DNA of 64,000 bases from JAWSVE01 sp050789445 (GCA_050789445.1 JAILXR010000001.1:1178001-1242000); one strand, 5' to 3'; positions 54,860 to 64,000 are shown, counted from the first letter of the stretch. The notes: a model not told the origin generated them from the letters alone. Numbers and translations are program-made.

Positions 54860-54981
54860 ATTTAAATAGGCACTATTAACCGTTACAAAAGATTAAGCCG
54901 GCAATGCTTATTACGGCTCTAATCTTCTAACGATTAATCAACATCACTACAAAACAGTTATCTATAAGCTTTAGGTCGAAT

Positions 54982-55632
54982 ATGTTGGCTCAATTAAAAG
55001 ACAAAAATTCAACTTCAATCGATACACATTTCTCTTCAGTATTAAAACTCTTCTTAGCAGTATCTTTGAGTAGCCTTTTCCTTTTCAAAGCCGTGACTGC
55101 AATTGCCGAAACAGAAAACCCCATCATTGAAATGAAAACTGATCTAGGCGATATCACCATTGTTTTATTCGCAGATAAAGCTCCCGTTACCGTCGAGAAC
55201 TTTTTAACCTATGTGAAAGACGGCTTTTTTGACGGCACAATTTTTCATCGAATAATACCTGGGTTTGTTGTTCAAGGCGGAGGACACACTTTTGACTTCA
55301 CCGAAAAAATAACTCGCGACCCGATTATCAACGAAGCCAAGAATGGACTTTTAAATACGCCAGGTACACTATCGATGGCAAGAACATATGATCCCAATAG
55401 TGCAACCTCTCAGTTTTTTATTAACCTCAACCACAATACAACATTAGATTATTCTGAAAACAACCCTGGCTACGCCGTTTTTGGACAAATCATCAACGGA
55501 ATGGATGTCGTCTATCAAATGGTCGAGGCTCCACGTGGCCGATACCGAAAATACCCAGAAGCACCCAATGAAATGATTCGAATTATTAAAGTAACTCAAA
55601 TTGATTTATCAACAAAAGAAAGTAATCGGTAA
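54982..55632 (+). CDS. ppiA: Secreted cyclophilin-type peptidyl-prolyl isomerase
   Basis: Cyclophilin that catalyses proline isomerisation in exported proteins. A long signal sequence (VLKLFLAVSLSSLFLFKAVTAIAE, ending near residue 48) is followed by the PpiA core: MKTDLGDITIVLFADKAPV, IFHRIIPGFVVQGGG, LSMARTYDPNSATSQFFINL and YAVFGQIINGMDVV. Active-site Arg, Phe and Gln are present. The 216-residue length fits PpiA with an extended N-terminus. Confidence 0.92.
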   Translation: MLAQLKDKNSTSIDTHFSSVLKLFLAVSLSSLFLFKAVTAIAETENPIIEMKTDLGDITIVLFADKAPVTVENFLTYVKDGFFDGTIFHRIIPGFVVQGGGHTFDFTEKITRDPIINEAKNGLLNTPGTLSMARTYDPNSATSQFFINLNHNTTLDYSENNPGYAVFGQIINGMDVVYQMVEAPRGRYRKYPEAPNEMIRIIKVTQIDLSTKESNR

Positions 55633-55718
55633 AATAATTAGAGGATTTACAATCATTGTATTCATGAAAGACTATCGATAAAAAGTCCTATTATCTAAAC
55701 ATATAAAAGTGAGAAAAT

Positions 55719-56489
55719 GTGAGCATTGCGTTAAGCGTCAACTTAAATAAAATTGCACTCATTCGTAATTCTCGAGAAGGTAATTTTCCGAATGTAACTG
55801 AATTTGCAAAGCTCTGTTTAGATGCCGGTGCTGACGGCATTACAGTTCACCCTCGCCCAGATCAACGACACATTCGCCCAAGTGATATTAAAAGCATACA
55901 CGCCCTTATAAAAAGCTATCCCAATCGTGAATTTAACATTGAGGGAAATCCTTTCGCTGAGCCACTTAATGGTTCTCCAGAGAATTACCCTGGCTTCATA
56001 GAACTAGTCAGGTCGGCCCTTCCGCATCAGTGTACTCTTGTGCCAGATAACAATACTCAACTAACATCAGACCATGGATTTGATTTAAACAAAGATGGCG
56101 ATAAGCTGATTCCGATTATTGAAGAATTAAAATCTTTAGGCGTACGCGTCAGCCTATTTATGGATCCCGATTGCATCCAACTCGACCTCGCTAAAAAAAT
56201 TGGTGCAGATAGAATTGAATTTTATACAGGCCCTTACGCGGCACTCTTTAACGCAAGTGACAAAGATAATTTCGAAAAGCTATTTGAAAAATTTTATATC
56301 GCTGCAGAACACGCAAACTCAATAGGGTTAGGCATTAATGCAGGTCACGACCTCAATCTCGAAAACATGCCGAAGTTTGCCACTATTCCAGGATTACAAG
56401 AAGTGTCAATCGGTCACGCTCTAACTGTGGATTCGTTGCTAATGGGTATGCAAGAAGCCGTTCAGAAGTATTTAAAAATCTGCCATTAA
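55719..56489 (+). CDS. pdxJ: PdxJ, pyridoxine 5'-phosphate synthase
   Basis: Last step of the DXP-dependent vitamin B6 route. The 256-residue TIM-barrel protein has LSVNLNKIALIRNSREGNFPN, AGADGITVHPRPDQRHIR, FNIEGNPF, LVPDNNTQLTSDHGFD and GLGINAGHDLNLEN. It starts at GTG 55719. In E. coli-type genomes pdxJ lies in the rnc-era-recO operon; here it stands alone. The sequence departs in places from the E. coli enzyme (LVPD for LVPE), so it may be an additional or diverged copy. Confidence 0.9.
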   Translation: MSIALSVNLNKIALIRNSREGNFPNVTEFAKLCLDAGADGITVHPRPDQRHIRPSDIKSIHALIKSYPNREFNIEGNPFAEPLNGSPENYPGFIELVRSALPHQCTLVPDNNTQLTSDHGFDLNKDGDKLIPIIEELKSLGVRVSLFMDPDCIQLDLAKKIGADRIEFYTGPYAALFNASDKDNFEKLFEKFYIAAEHANSIGLGINAGHDLNLENMPKFATIPGLQEVSIGHALTVDSLLMGMQEAVQKYLKICH

Positions 56490-56587
56490 TCCCGTTAAAT
56501 TCTTAGTTAAGAGTCGTTTTTTCTTGCTAAATACATTTCAAACAAGGTAGTTTAGCCCACTAATATCTTGTCAATGGAAACACGATT

Positions 56588-57013
56588 ATGAGCTCATCAA
56601 TATTAGTTAAAGATTATATGGATCATGACCCGCATGCGATCCCTGTCAGTTATGATGTAAGAAATGTTGTGCAAGCCTTACTAAAAGCCAAAGTACACGG
56701 AGCCCCAGTCATTGATGAAAACCGTAAGCTTGTCGGCTTCGTCTCTGAACAAGATTGCATTAAAGATTTATTGAATGCTATTTTTTACTGCGAAGAACCA
56801 GCCACAGTAGCGAGTGTAATGCGGCACGATGTTATTACCGTCACCGCTGAAACATCCATTGTTCAACTTGCTGAGAACATGAGTGACAAACGCCCCAAAA
56901 ATTATCCGGTCGTCGACGAGCAAGGTATGCTCATAGGGCTTATCAATCGCTCCCAAGTGTTAAATGCACTTCTTGAAAATGCTGAAGATTGCTACATCAA
57001 AAAGCCAAATTAA
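56588..57013 (+). CDS. CBS-pair domain protein
   Basis: The 141-residue protein consists of two CBS repeats (VKDYMDHDPHAIPVSYDVRNVVQALL with HGAPVIDENRKLVGFVSEQD, then VASVMRHDVITVTAETSIVQLAE with NYPVVDEQGMLIGLINRS). CBS pairs bind adenine nucleotides and regulate partner proteins; here no enzymatic domain is attached. A weak hairpin with a T-rich flank (57035-57070) could end its transcript. Confidence 0.9.
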   Translation: MSSSILVKDYMDHDPHAIPVSYDVRNVVQALLKAKVHGAPVIDENRKLVGFVSEQDCIKDLLNAIFYCEEPATVASVMRHDVITVTAETSIVQLAENMSDKRPKNYPVVDEQGMLIGLINRSQVLNALLENAEDCYIKKPN

Positions 57014-57120
57014 TGTTGAATTTTTATCAACAGTAGTTTCATTATTTTTTTGAAACTGCCCTCTTTTTAACTTCCCCTATTTCTAGTCACTCTATTTTTG
57101 ATTGAGTCATTGTAATAACT

Positions 57121-57870
57121 GTGAAAATAATTCCTAAAAACATTTTAACCATTTACGGTAGAAATCCAGTTCATGAAGCACTTTTAAATGATGATATCGA
57201 TTTTTATCGTGTGCATACGGCCTATTCTAATAAGCCAAATTCCCAGCTAAAAGAAATTAAGCAGCTGTGTACTCAACGCGGCATCGAAATAGAAAGTCAC
57301 GATAGATTATCTTTATCGCGAATCTCAAAAAACAGGAAACAAGATCAAGGAATTGCTGCAGATATTATCGCAAAAAATTTTGGTGAACTTGACGTTTTTT
57401 TAGCGCAGCCAACGCAAAAAAACTTTTCTTTAATTGCAGTCGAGAATGTAACTAACCCACAAAATCTCGGCATGATCATCCGCTCTGTTGCCGGTGGTTA
57501 CGTAGACGGACTAATCATTCCTCGAAAAGGTTGCGCTAAAATTGACGGTCTTGTTATCAAAGCCAGCGCAGGCACCCTTTTCAAAACGAATATTTTGTTT
57601 TGCGATGACCTCCCATCGGCGATTGAAAAAGCTAAAAGCTTAGGTGTTAACAGTTATGGGCTTGCATTAGACGAAAGTATTCCTCTGGACCAAGCCTCAA
57701 TAACGGCCCCCAATATTTTCATAGTCGGCAATGAAACAGAAGGCCTAACGACAGCGACGCTTAAAGCCTGTACTCAAAATATACATATCCCGATGAATAA
57801 TAATGTTGAATCATTGAATGTTGCTATAACAGCCGCACTGCTATCCTTTCGTACTTTTCTCAAAAAATAA
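57121..57870 (+). CDS. TrmH/SpoU-family RNA 2'-O-methyltransferase
   Basis: The 249-residue SPOUT methyltransferase has an N-terminal substrate-binding domain (TIYGRNPVHEALLNDDIDFYR) and the knotted catalytic domain with the three SpoU motifs: NVTNPQNLGMIIRSV, IFIVGNETEGL and IPMNNNVESLNVAITAALL. It resembles RlmB (23S rRNA Gm2251), but divergence in the N-terminal domain leaves the target open. GTG 57121 is the likely start; no clear ribosome site. Confidence 0.87.
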   Translation: MKIIPKNILTIYGRNPVHEALLNDDIDFYRVHTAYSNKPNSQLKEIKQLCTQRGIEIESHDRLSLSRISKNRKQDQGIAADIIAKNFGELDVFLAQPTQKNFSLIAVENVTNPQNLGMIIRSVAGGYVDGLIIPRKGCAKIDGLVIKASAGTLFKTNILFCDDLPSAIEKAKSLGVNSYGLALDESIPLDQASITAPNIFIVGNETEGLTTATLKACTQNIHIPMNNNVESLNVAITAALLSFRTFLKK

Positions 57871-58388
57871 TCTGAAATACTTAGCTTAGATCAATAATAC
57901 AGTCTCATTTTGAATCCCAGCTATCAAAAATGAATGCAGAAGCACTTTTGAAAGAAAAACGACTCAATAGAAAATGCCGGGTAAAGTCGGAATTACCCCA
58001 GAACAAAGAAAAAAACACACTAAAAAAGTATAAAATTTAACTTGTAGATTAGTATATTCTGCTATGAACAAAAATATTTTTAATAAACTATTAGAATATT
58101 AATCGGCTATTTCAGCTTTTCATTACATATCTTATCGCTTAAGCAGTACTTTTCCATTAAGAGTATTTCCGCTCACTCTTATTTTTTATAGTTAAAAAAA
58201 ATACACTGCCTTGTAGGTATTGCCTTCGATATTCAGGCGCTCTAAACTCGGTCTCGATGTTTACATTCATTTTTTTGATTATAAAAATCTATTTTTTACA
58301 TCGCAGTTAAAAATGAAAAACAGAACTTTAATCTGCTCCAAAAAAATAAGCAGTTTTCAAAATAGATCAGTTATAGATAGGTTAGAAA
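57871..58388. other. Long AT-rich leader region before the cold-shock gene
   Basis: 518 bases without a supported gene. It probably contains the promoter and a long 5' untranslated leader of the cold-shock gene, a common feature of csp genes. No cold-box sequence or strong hairpin was identified by eye. A 36-codon basic frame at 57930-58040 has no ribosome site and was not accepted. Confidence 0.4.
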
Positions 58389-58598
58389 ATGTCAGATAAG
58401 CTCACAGGAACCGTCAAATGGTTCAATGAAAGTAAAGGTTATGGATTTATAACTCGCGAAGGTGGTGCAGATTTATTTGTACACTTCAGCAACATTATAG
58501 GTGATGGATTTAAAACATTACAAGAAGGCCAACAAGTTACCTTCACCGAAGGACAAGGTCAAAAAGGCCCTCAAGCTGAGAGCGTAGAGCCGGCCTAA
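58389..58598 (+). CDS. Cold-shock family RNA chaperone (CspA-like)
   Basis: A 69-residue cold-shock domain protein: TGTVKWFNESKGYGFITRE with RNP1 KGYGFI and LFVHFSNI with RNP2, then VTFTEGQGQKGPQAESV. It binds single-stranded RNA/DNA and melts RNA structure. The aromatic residues Trp, Phe and Tyr on the binding face are kept. AGG about 8 bases before ATG. Confidence 0.96.
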   Translation: MSDKLTGTVKWFNESKGYGFITREGGADLFVHFSNIIGDGFKTLQEGQQVTFTEGQGQKGPQAESVEPA

Positions 58599-58624
58599 AG
58601 CAACCCCAGCTCGAATATAACCAA

Positions 58625-58657
58625 CAAAAAAGCCCTGTATTTTTTAATACAGGGCTT
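58625..58657 (-). terminator. Intrinsic terminator after nfuA (also near the csp end)
   Basis: A 12-bp perfect stem AAGCCCTGTATT (58630-58641) and AATACAGGGCTT (58646-58657) with a TTTT loop. On the minus strand it is followed by a T run (58630-58626), placing it well for nfuA; in the plus direction the U-tract is lacking, but it may still stop csp transcripts. Confidence 0.85.
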
Positions 58658-58701
58658 GAATGTGCGTGCATTAATATCAACTTAGAGCTTTAAGAAATCA
58701 A

Positions 58702-59298
58702 TCAGTAATAAGCGTTAGCTTTATTGGTATGGTCAGTTACATCTCTTACTCCAGCCAGAGACGGGATAGTGTCCATTAACGTTTTCTGAACCCCATCTTT
58801 CAGCGTAATATCGATCGCACTGCATCCCTGACAGCCTCCACCAAACTCCAATACTGCAAAGCCGTCTTCAGTAATCTCTACCAAACTCACCTGACCACCA
58901 TGTGCTGCAAGCCCAGGATTAACCTCATTATGTAAAACGTAATTAATACGATCCTCCACTGAGCTATTTTCTGTCACTTTGACCATCTTGGAATTAGGAG
59001 CGCGAATCGTTAACTGGCCTCCCATTCTATCGGGTGAGTAATCAACAGATGCTTCGTCGAGAAACGGAATACTTCTCGCTTCAAAATGCGCTTTAAAACC
59101 ATTGAGCTGCATTACTTCATCGCCTTCTTGCTCTTCACCAGGCCGACAATAAGCAATGCATGTTTCAGCTTTAGGAGTCCCAGGATCAGATACAAACATG
59201 CGGATACCGATACCATCGGCATCTTGCTTATCAAGCAACTCCTTTAAATAAGCTTGAGCGGAATCACTGATTGATACATTCACGAGAGATTGGGACAT
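58702..59298 (-). CDS. nfuA: NfuA, Fe-S cluster carrier
   Basis: NfuA receives and delivers [4Fe-4S] clusters, especially under stress. The 198-residue protein has the degenerate A-type N-terminal domain (ISDSAQAYLKELLDKQDADGIGIRMFV) and the Nfu domain with the cluster ligands in CQGCSAIDITLKDGVQKTL. Both cysteines are present. The length matches E. coli NfuA (191). Confidence 0.96.
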   Translation of the reverse strand: MSQSLVNVSISDSAQAYLKELLDKQDADGIGIRMFVSDPGTPKAETCIAYCRPGEEQEGDEVMQLNGFKAHFEARSIPFLDEASVDYSPDRMGGQLTIRAPNSKMVKVTENSSVEDRINYVLHNEVNPGLAAHGGQVSLVEITEDGFAVLEFGGGCQGCSAIDITLKDGVQKTLMDTIPSLAGVRDVTDHTNKANAYY

Positions 59299-59532
59299 TT
59301 AGAAATAAACCACCACATAGCATGAGAAAAATAGAAGATGAAAACGTGCGTATGATACCACTCAGCACTAAACAGTTGGGAAAAGTTTTAGACCAATTAA
59401 TTAGGTTCTTCAGTGAAAAAAATTAGCCAGAGCTTGCTAACCCTTATCATTGCAAGGGTTTTTTGACCTTAGGCTTTTCTTCCAATATTACTTTGCCTAC
59501 TTTGAGAGGCCCCAATTGCCACATAACATAGG

Positions 59533-60648
59533 TTATTGTCGTTTTTCAGCCCATGCTTTTGCTTTTGTGTAAGCCATCAAATATAACTTGTTAATCACAG
59601 TCGATTTAAAAAGAGTTAACTCATACATGTCCCGGGAATGATTTGAAAGGCTCTGTTTATACCCTGCATCGCCTTCTAAGAAATCATAGGTTTTAAGATT
59701 ATTTTCCATAAAATAATTAATCAAGTAATAATGTGAAACAAAACCAGGTTTAAATTTATTATCTGATTCATAACTAAATCCATTTTGGTAAAACAAAAAT
59801 TCATCTTTATAGACAAAACCATAAAGATAACCAATAATTTTTTCAGGCGTAGAAATCTTACACAATAAAATTTCGCCAGAACCAAAACGCTTCTGTATTA
59901 AATCGTTATGAAATTTTGTGAAATACTCATTTGAAAACGCACCGCCCTTACCCCTTTCACTCCATGTTGCCTCATGTAACTTCGACAGCTCTATTAACAT
60001 CGTATGAGCGACGTCAACACTGTCGGCGATTTCTAACGAAACTTCGCCAGATTCTTCATACGCTTTTATTGAGCGGCGAACTTGTTGCCGCTTATTCTTG
60101 CTCAATACATTTATGTAGGGCTTGCTTTCTTTTCGAAGGACATCAAGATCAACACAGTACGATTTAACACTACGGCCTTTTAATTCGTAATTAGGAAAAC
60201 TCGGTTCAATCCGCTGATAGCATTCATCGCTAATGCCATGCATTCGATATTGGTCAAATGACCCTAACACCTCTGAAGCCAAAAGTTTATCTAAAGAAAA
60301 TTCCACACCAGGCTTTATAAGAACATCATTATATTCTGGCGTTAATTTATCTATCTCACTTACCCCAACACCATAAAATATAAATAACCGTGAAGGCAGT
60401 AATTTTAATTTTCGTATAGAGTTTTTTCCAAACAAAAATCCAACAACAGGACTGTTGTCATCAAACAAAAAGAAGCCATAGACATCAATATCATTATCAG
60501 AGTAATTGCGAAGGCTTTTTACCCAAGTTTTCACCCATCCCATACTTTGAAAGTAATGATGAGGACAAGTTTCAGTTAGAGCTTGCCAGTATTCCATAAT
60601 CCTAGATTCATCAGTTTTGAGTGATAAAATCTCTTGTCGATAATTCAT
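59533..60648 (-). CDS. FemAB/BioF2-like GNAT-fold acyltransferase
   Basis: The 371-residue protein of the acetyltransferase_6 (CelD/BioF2-like) group has an N-terminal ESRIMEYWQALTETCPHHYFQSMGWVKTW and a second GNAT half with KNKRQQVRRSIKAYEESGEVSLE, FTKFHNDLIQKRFGSGEI and NGFSYESDNKFKPGFVSHYYLINYFMEN. Homologues act in polysaccharide or lipid modification, often near exopolysaccharide genes. The substrate is not apparent. ATG 60648 (MNYRQEIL) is preferred; a TTG-started frame reaches 60663. Confidence 0.82.
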   Translation of the reverse strand: MNYRQEILSLKTDESRIMEYWQALTETCPHHYFQSMGWVKTWVKSLRNYSDNDIDVYGFFLFDDNSPVVGFLFGKNSIRKLKLLPSRLFIFYGVGVSEIDKLTPEYNDVLIKPGVEFSLDKLLASEVLGSFDQYRMHGISDECYQRIEPSFPNYELKGRSVKSYCVDLDVLRKESKPYINVLSKNKRQQVRRSIKAYEESGEVSLEIADSVDVAHTMLIELSKLHEATWSERGKGGAFSNEYFTKFHNDLIQKRFGSGEILLCKISTPEKIIGYLYGFVYKDEFLFYQNGFSYESDNKFKPGFVSHYYLINYFMENNLKTYDFLEGDAGYKQSLSNHSRDMYELTLFKSTVINKLYLMAYTKAKAWAEKRQ

Positions 60649-60925
60649 ATCCAATATATCCAAACCTTTGACACATATCTCAGCGTTTATATTTACAATT
60701 TACCAAATGAGCGTGACTGATAACTTATAAATTGATGATTAATAATACGTTTTTGAAGAGCGATTATACACGCCTTTTGTCATAGCTATCGAGCGAATAC
60801 TTTTAATCTCTAACATAAAAGCAGCTTGTAATTTAAGTATGAAGAATTGTGGAAGTCAATTTGAATGAAGGATGAAATATATCGAAAAAGCACCTACAAT
60901 ACAGCTCGTATAATCGGATATAGAT

Positions 60926-61669
60926 ATGAAATTTTTAGCTACATCTCCTGTTTTTTATTTTTTTGTCTGCATCATCATCCTGTATGCTTTGACCTATATA
61001 CCTAAATACCGCAAAACATTATATATCCTATTTTTTCCTTTTACTGTCTGCGCTTATCTGCTACTAACAGGATTTGGAGCGAATCTCGCTGTGAAGGTTT
61101 TTGCCTATAAAACTGACGGAGAAATGTGTCCCAATACAACAGGTATTTTACTTCCCAGTGGCTTAACAGATTTACCAGATAGTGAAACTGATTACGGTGT
61201 GATTAATAACGCTTCATTCAAAAGGGCACACGCTGCTATTGAATGGTTGAAAAAAGACGGCCAACGGAAATTAATAATTTCCGGAGATGGAGCAGGCTCT
61301 AATTATACCGAAGCAAGGCTTATCTACAGTTACATTACTGAATTTGATATCGATAAAACACGACTCGCTCTCGAAGACAAATCGACAAGCACACATTTAA
61401 GCGCAGAAAACGTATTCAAACTCTTAGGCACAGAAACTTTGCCATCGAAAAATGTTACTCTCATCACTTCGGAGTTACACATGCGTAGAGCTTCTAGCAC
61501 ATTTAAAAAAGCAGGCTTTAGTGTATGCCCATTCATATCTGATTATCAATTCCAAAAAACATCTGGATATCTGCGTTTTTTTCCAAACAGCAGTGCTACT
61601 CATAAATCTCAAGCAGTCCTACACGAAATCATTGGGTACCTTTGGTATTCCTGGACAGAGAGACTTTAA
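60926..61669 (+). CDS. YdcF/DUF218-family protein
   Basis: The 247-residue protein has two N-terminal membrane helices (FYFFVCIIILYALTY, TLYILFFPFTVCAYLLLTGF) and a periplasmic DUF218 domain: TGILLPSGLTDLPDSE, KRAHAAIEWLKKDGQRKLIISGDGA, EDKSTSTHLSAENVF and VTLITSELHMRRASSTFKKAGF. Relatives include ElyC and SanA, linked to cell-envelope homeostasis. The exact role is unknown. Confidence 0.88.
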   Translation: MKFLATSPVFYFFVCIIILYALTYIPKYRKTLYILFFPFTVCAYLLLTGFGANLAVKVFAYKTDGEMCPNTTGILLPSGLTDLPDSETDYGVINNASFKRAHAAIEWLKKDGQRKLIISGDGAGSNYTEARLIYSYITEFDIDKTRLALEDKSTSTHLSAENVFKLLGTETLPSKNVTLITSELHMRRASSTFKKAGFSVCPFISDYQFQKTSGYLRFFPNSSATHKSQAVLHEIIGYLWYSWTERL

Positions 61670-62083
61670 AGATTAAGTCACAAGGGCCGAATAATTTAAA
61701 ATACCCAAAATAACAATCTAAAAAACATCTACCCTTTTTATGCGTCACTTGCTCCATCCGCCAATTTATCAACTGAAAATTATTTCTTGGTTATAAGCTT
61801 TTAACAAAAAAGCTTTCTCAATTATAAAAAAACAACACATCTACTTTTTAGAAATCTCTTCTCAATTAATTACTTTTTCATTTCTTTGTCTACAATAAAA
61901 AAGCACCCTCCCATAATGAGACCTAGTTACCAACCAAAACTGCGGGCATTACCCATAAATCAACATTTCCCTCTAAAAACCTTCATTTTGGGGTGATCTA
62001 CTGCTATTACTCTATATAATGCGATCCATTGTTAAAGCACCCAAGCACTTAGCTTTTCGATTTTATAAACGTGGTAAAAAATT
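61670..62083. other. Intergenic region before the large lipoprotein gene
   Basis: 414 AT-rich bases with no supported gene. A short dyad AAGCTTTT/AAAAGCTT (61795-61815) may serve as a weak terminator for the preceding gene, but it lacks a clean U-tract. Confidence 0.4.
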
Positions 62084-63910
62084 ATGTTAAGAATCTGGAT
62101 AACGACTCTGTTTATTGCCTCAAGTATCTTATTTGCAGGCTGCCAAAAAGAAGCAACATCAGAGACTGTTGATGTACCTGTCAGCTCAGCTTCTGTTTCA
62201 ACTGAGCCCTATCAAATTGTGAGTGCATCTCCCTCGAGCAGCGATACGAATATTCCTGTCGATCAGGATATTGTTATTACTTTTAACAAGTCAGTTGAGT
62301 CCAGCAGCAATGACTTGCAAGTCGAAGTAAGAAACAATTCTGGCGCTATTAGTGGAACTTCAAGCTATAGCGGAAATGATGTGGCGTTCGACCCATCTAG
62401 TGACTTTGACTACGCATCAAACTATACCGTCACAGTAAGGATTAATAACAATTTAGACACAGCTGCCGCTGCGACGGCAACTGAAAGCGTTCTAACCTGG
62501 AGCTTTATTACTGAATCCCAGCCAACTACAGGAACTACCCCCCCATCATCCTCCGGAGAGCCTAGTAACCCCGGCGCCACATCAAATTACATCACCGATA
62601 GACGCAAAATTAACCCTGATTACGGATCAAGCGTTCCAAGAAAAGGAGAATCGAGAACTGATCCAGTTACAGGCATTAAAATGACTCGCCTCACTGATGC
62701 TTCTGAACTAAACGGCACCAATGATGCGTTCATTGTGTACTCTAGATACACGCCAGAAAATACTAATGGTGACTATTTCTTGGCATTTGGCGCAAACTCC
62801 ACCAGCAGCTGGGCCATTAACAGAGAAACTGGCGCGGTTGTGACAGAACTCAAACACAATCAAAACACCCAGATTGGTGAGAATCACGAAGTTCGCTGGG
62901 ACATATCGGGCAACCACCCGTACAGGGTTTATTATCGTAATCAAATGGCATTTTACATGATTGATGATGTGAGAAATCCATCAGTTACTTTGCTTCACGA
63001 TTTTTCAAATGCATTTCCTTCTTCTACGAAATTATTTAATGATGTAGAAGGTGACGGCTCGAATGACAGTGATCACTGGGCCTTCATGGCAACACACTAC
63101 AATGGGTCTACTTTTGTTGTCGATGGTTACATTCACTATCAGGTGTCTACCAATACTGTCCATACACTAAAACCTGCCGACTTAGCTGGCACAAACTTAG
63201 CAGCTGAGGCTGGCAAGAGTAGCTTTTCATTCCGCCCCAACATGGTCGAAATGACTCCCGATGGCACCGGGTTCGTTATGCATCATGGCCGGAAATGGGA
63301 CGACAGTTCATATGGTGGCAACGGTGCTGCTTGGATAGACACTTGGTATGACGGTGTTTGGTTGTGGCCCGCAGACTTCGATATTATTTCAAACCCTCCT
63401 CGTAAAATTTCTGTTGACGAGACTCACTCTGGCTGGGCGTTTGATTCCCAAGGCCGAGAGTTTTTTATCAGCCAAAATAATCGTACTGACCTTCTCGACG
63501 CTGTCGCGACCACAGGGAGCTTGTACAATTACAGCAACCGAATCGAAATTGCATCACATGCAGATTTTGGGTGGGGAGGAGGATTTCATTACGGTAAAAT
63601 GCCACCAAGCAGGCCAGACTGGGTTTTCATTAACGACTATCACAACAGGAATTTTGCTAGCTACAATGACAGTTGGCTTGCTGATCAACTTATTATGATC
63701 AAATTAGATTCTAGAACGAACAACCCTACAGTCTGGAGAATCGGAAGTAATTACAATCTTTATGATGGTGAGTATCGAGATGAAGCACCTGCTGCTATTA
63801 ACCATATAGGTAACCGAATATACCTCTCTAACAATTGGGGTGGACGTTTAGGACACCGAGAGGTATTTGTTTATGAGCTTCCAGATAATTGGAATGAAGT
63901 TTTGAATTGA
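62084..63910 (+). CDS. Large lipoprotein with Big_5 Ig-like domain and unknown C-terminal domain
   Basis: 608 residues. The signal sequence ends at FAGC with Cys20 as lipid site (Phe at -3 is unusual). A Ser/Thr-rich linker is followed by one Big_5-type Ig domain (ASPSSSDTNIPVDQDIVITFNK to LTWSFITE, about 45-145), a Pro/Ser/Gly linker, and a C-terminal domain of about 440 residues beginning near YITDRRKINPDYGSS. That part is rich in Trp, Asp, Asn and Gly with repeated strand patterns (NGDYFLAFGA, GNHPYRVYYRN, DHWAFMATHYNG), suggesting a beta-propeller or beta-sandwich. It may be a surface carbohydrate-binding or -cleaving protein, but no catalytic motif was recognised. Confidence 0.8.
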   Translation: MLRIWITTLFIASSILFAGCQKEATSETVDVPVSSASVSTEPYQIVSASPSSSDTNIPVDQDIVITFNKSVESSSNDLQVEVRNNSGAISGTSSYSGNDVAFDPSSDFDYASNYTVTVRINNNLDTAAAATATESVLTWSFITESQPTTGTTPPSSSGEPSNPGATSNYITDRRKINPDYGSSVPRKGESRTDPVTGIKMTRLTDASELNGTNDAFIVYSRYTPENTNGDYFLAFGANSTSSWAINRETGAVVTELKHNQNTQIGENHEVRWDISGNHPYRVYYRNQMAFYMIDDVRNPSVTLLHDFSNAFPSSTKLFNDVEGDGSNDSDHWAFMATHYNGSTFVVDGYIHYQVSTNTVHTLKPADLAGTNLAAEAGKSSFSFRPNMVEMTPDGTGFVMHHGRKWDDSSYGGNGAAWIDTWYDGVWLWPADFDIISNPPRKISVDETHSGWAFDSQGREFFISQNNRTDLLDAVATTGSLYNYSNRIEIASHADFGWGGGFHYGKMPPSRPDWVFINDYHNRNFASYNDSWLADQLIMIKLDSRTNNPTVWRIGSNYNLYDGEYRDEAPAAINHIGNRIYLSNNWGGRLGHREVFVYELPDNWNEVLN

Positions 63911-64000
63911 AATATTAGCAACTCAAAGGGGCTTTGAAGTCAAACCCTCTTTGAGCTGCACCCTACCAATTTATAAGGATAGGCAGCCTAAAATCCCTAT

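Noticed and set aside
54890..54925. Hairpin after the SH3-domain gene (AGATTA-AGCCG pairing with CGGCT-TAATCT)
   Set aside because: The stem has a bulge, the loop is long and no U-tract follows, so a terminator call is not supported.
57930..58040. A 36-codon basic open frame upstream of the cold-shock gene
   Set aside because: No ribosome binding site, no recognised family, and it lies in a region expected to be the csp promoter and leader.

Overview
The window comes from an AT-rich gammaproteobacterium. The evidence is the yciV, yciO-scpA-scpB-rluB and yciI neighbourhood, a CpxRA-like pair, an NfuA of gammaproteobacterial type, TrmA and YjbQ. A marine or aquatic lineage near the Oceanospirillales or Cellvibrionales is plausible, but the sequence does not settle the order. 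No tRNA, rRNA, CRISPR array or intact insertion sequence was seen.

Positions 1 to about 28150 hold a type VI secretion system (T6SS) in two divergent gene sets separated by an intergenic region of roughly 0.85 kb. The minus-strand set runs, in transcription order, ppkA-like kinase, tssA, tssB, tssC, a second tssC-like gene (impD type), tagJ, tssE, tssF, tssG, clpV, and hcp cut by the window edge. A strong intrinsic terminator lies after tssC. The plus-strand set runs tagH (FHA), tssJ, tssK, tssL (with OmpA-like domain), tssM, tagF and pppA. Kinase, phosphatase and FHA protein form a complete threonine-phosphorylation control module, and TssL carries three N-terminal TVIKPR repeats that look like its docking or phosphorylation sites. 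No vgrG or PAAR gene is in the window.

Directly after pppA is the most interesting locus. A 595-residue effector candidate has an N-terminal domain I do not recognise, two hydrophobic segments, a VVPNK junction, and a C-terminal domain resembling RelA/SpoT alarmone synthetases. It overlaps a 76-residue ORF, which overlaps a 140-residue small alarmone hydrolase (HD family) with intact metal-site motifs. This looks like a T6SS nucleotide-pyrophosphate toxin with a hydrolase as antidote or immunity. Immediately downstream is an orphan toxin tip restarting at a second VVPNK, then a decayed copy of the effector N-terminus. These are the marks of toxin-cassette exchange.

Positions 29000 to 43400 hold housekeeping and repair genes: a PAS histidine kinase, yjbQ, trmA, rmuC, a TPR protein, murI, an AddB-like nuclease and an AddA-like helicase-nuclease overlapping by 4 bases, and DAHP synthase followed by a strong bidirectional terminator.

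Positions 43400 to 64000 hold a small membrane protein, a CpxRA-like two-component system, a diguanylate cyclase, rluB-scpB-scpA-yciO-yciV (minus strand), a VC0807-like membrane protein, yciI, an SH3-domain membrane protein, a secreted cyclophilin, pdxJ, a CBS protein, a TrmH-family methyltransferase, a cold-shock protein, nfuA, a FemAB/BioF2-like acyltransferase, a YdcF-like protein and a large lipoprotein with a Big_5 domain.
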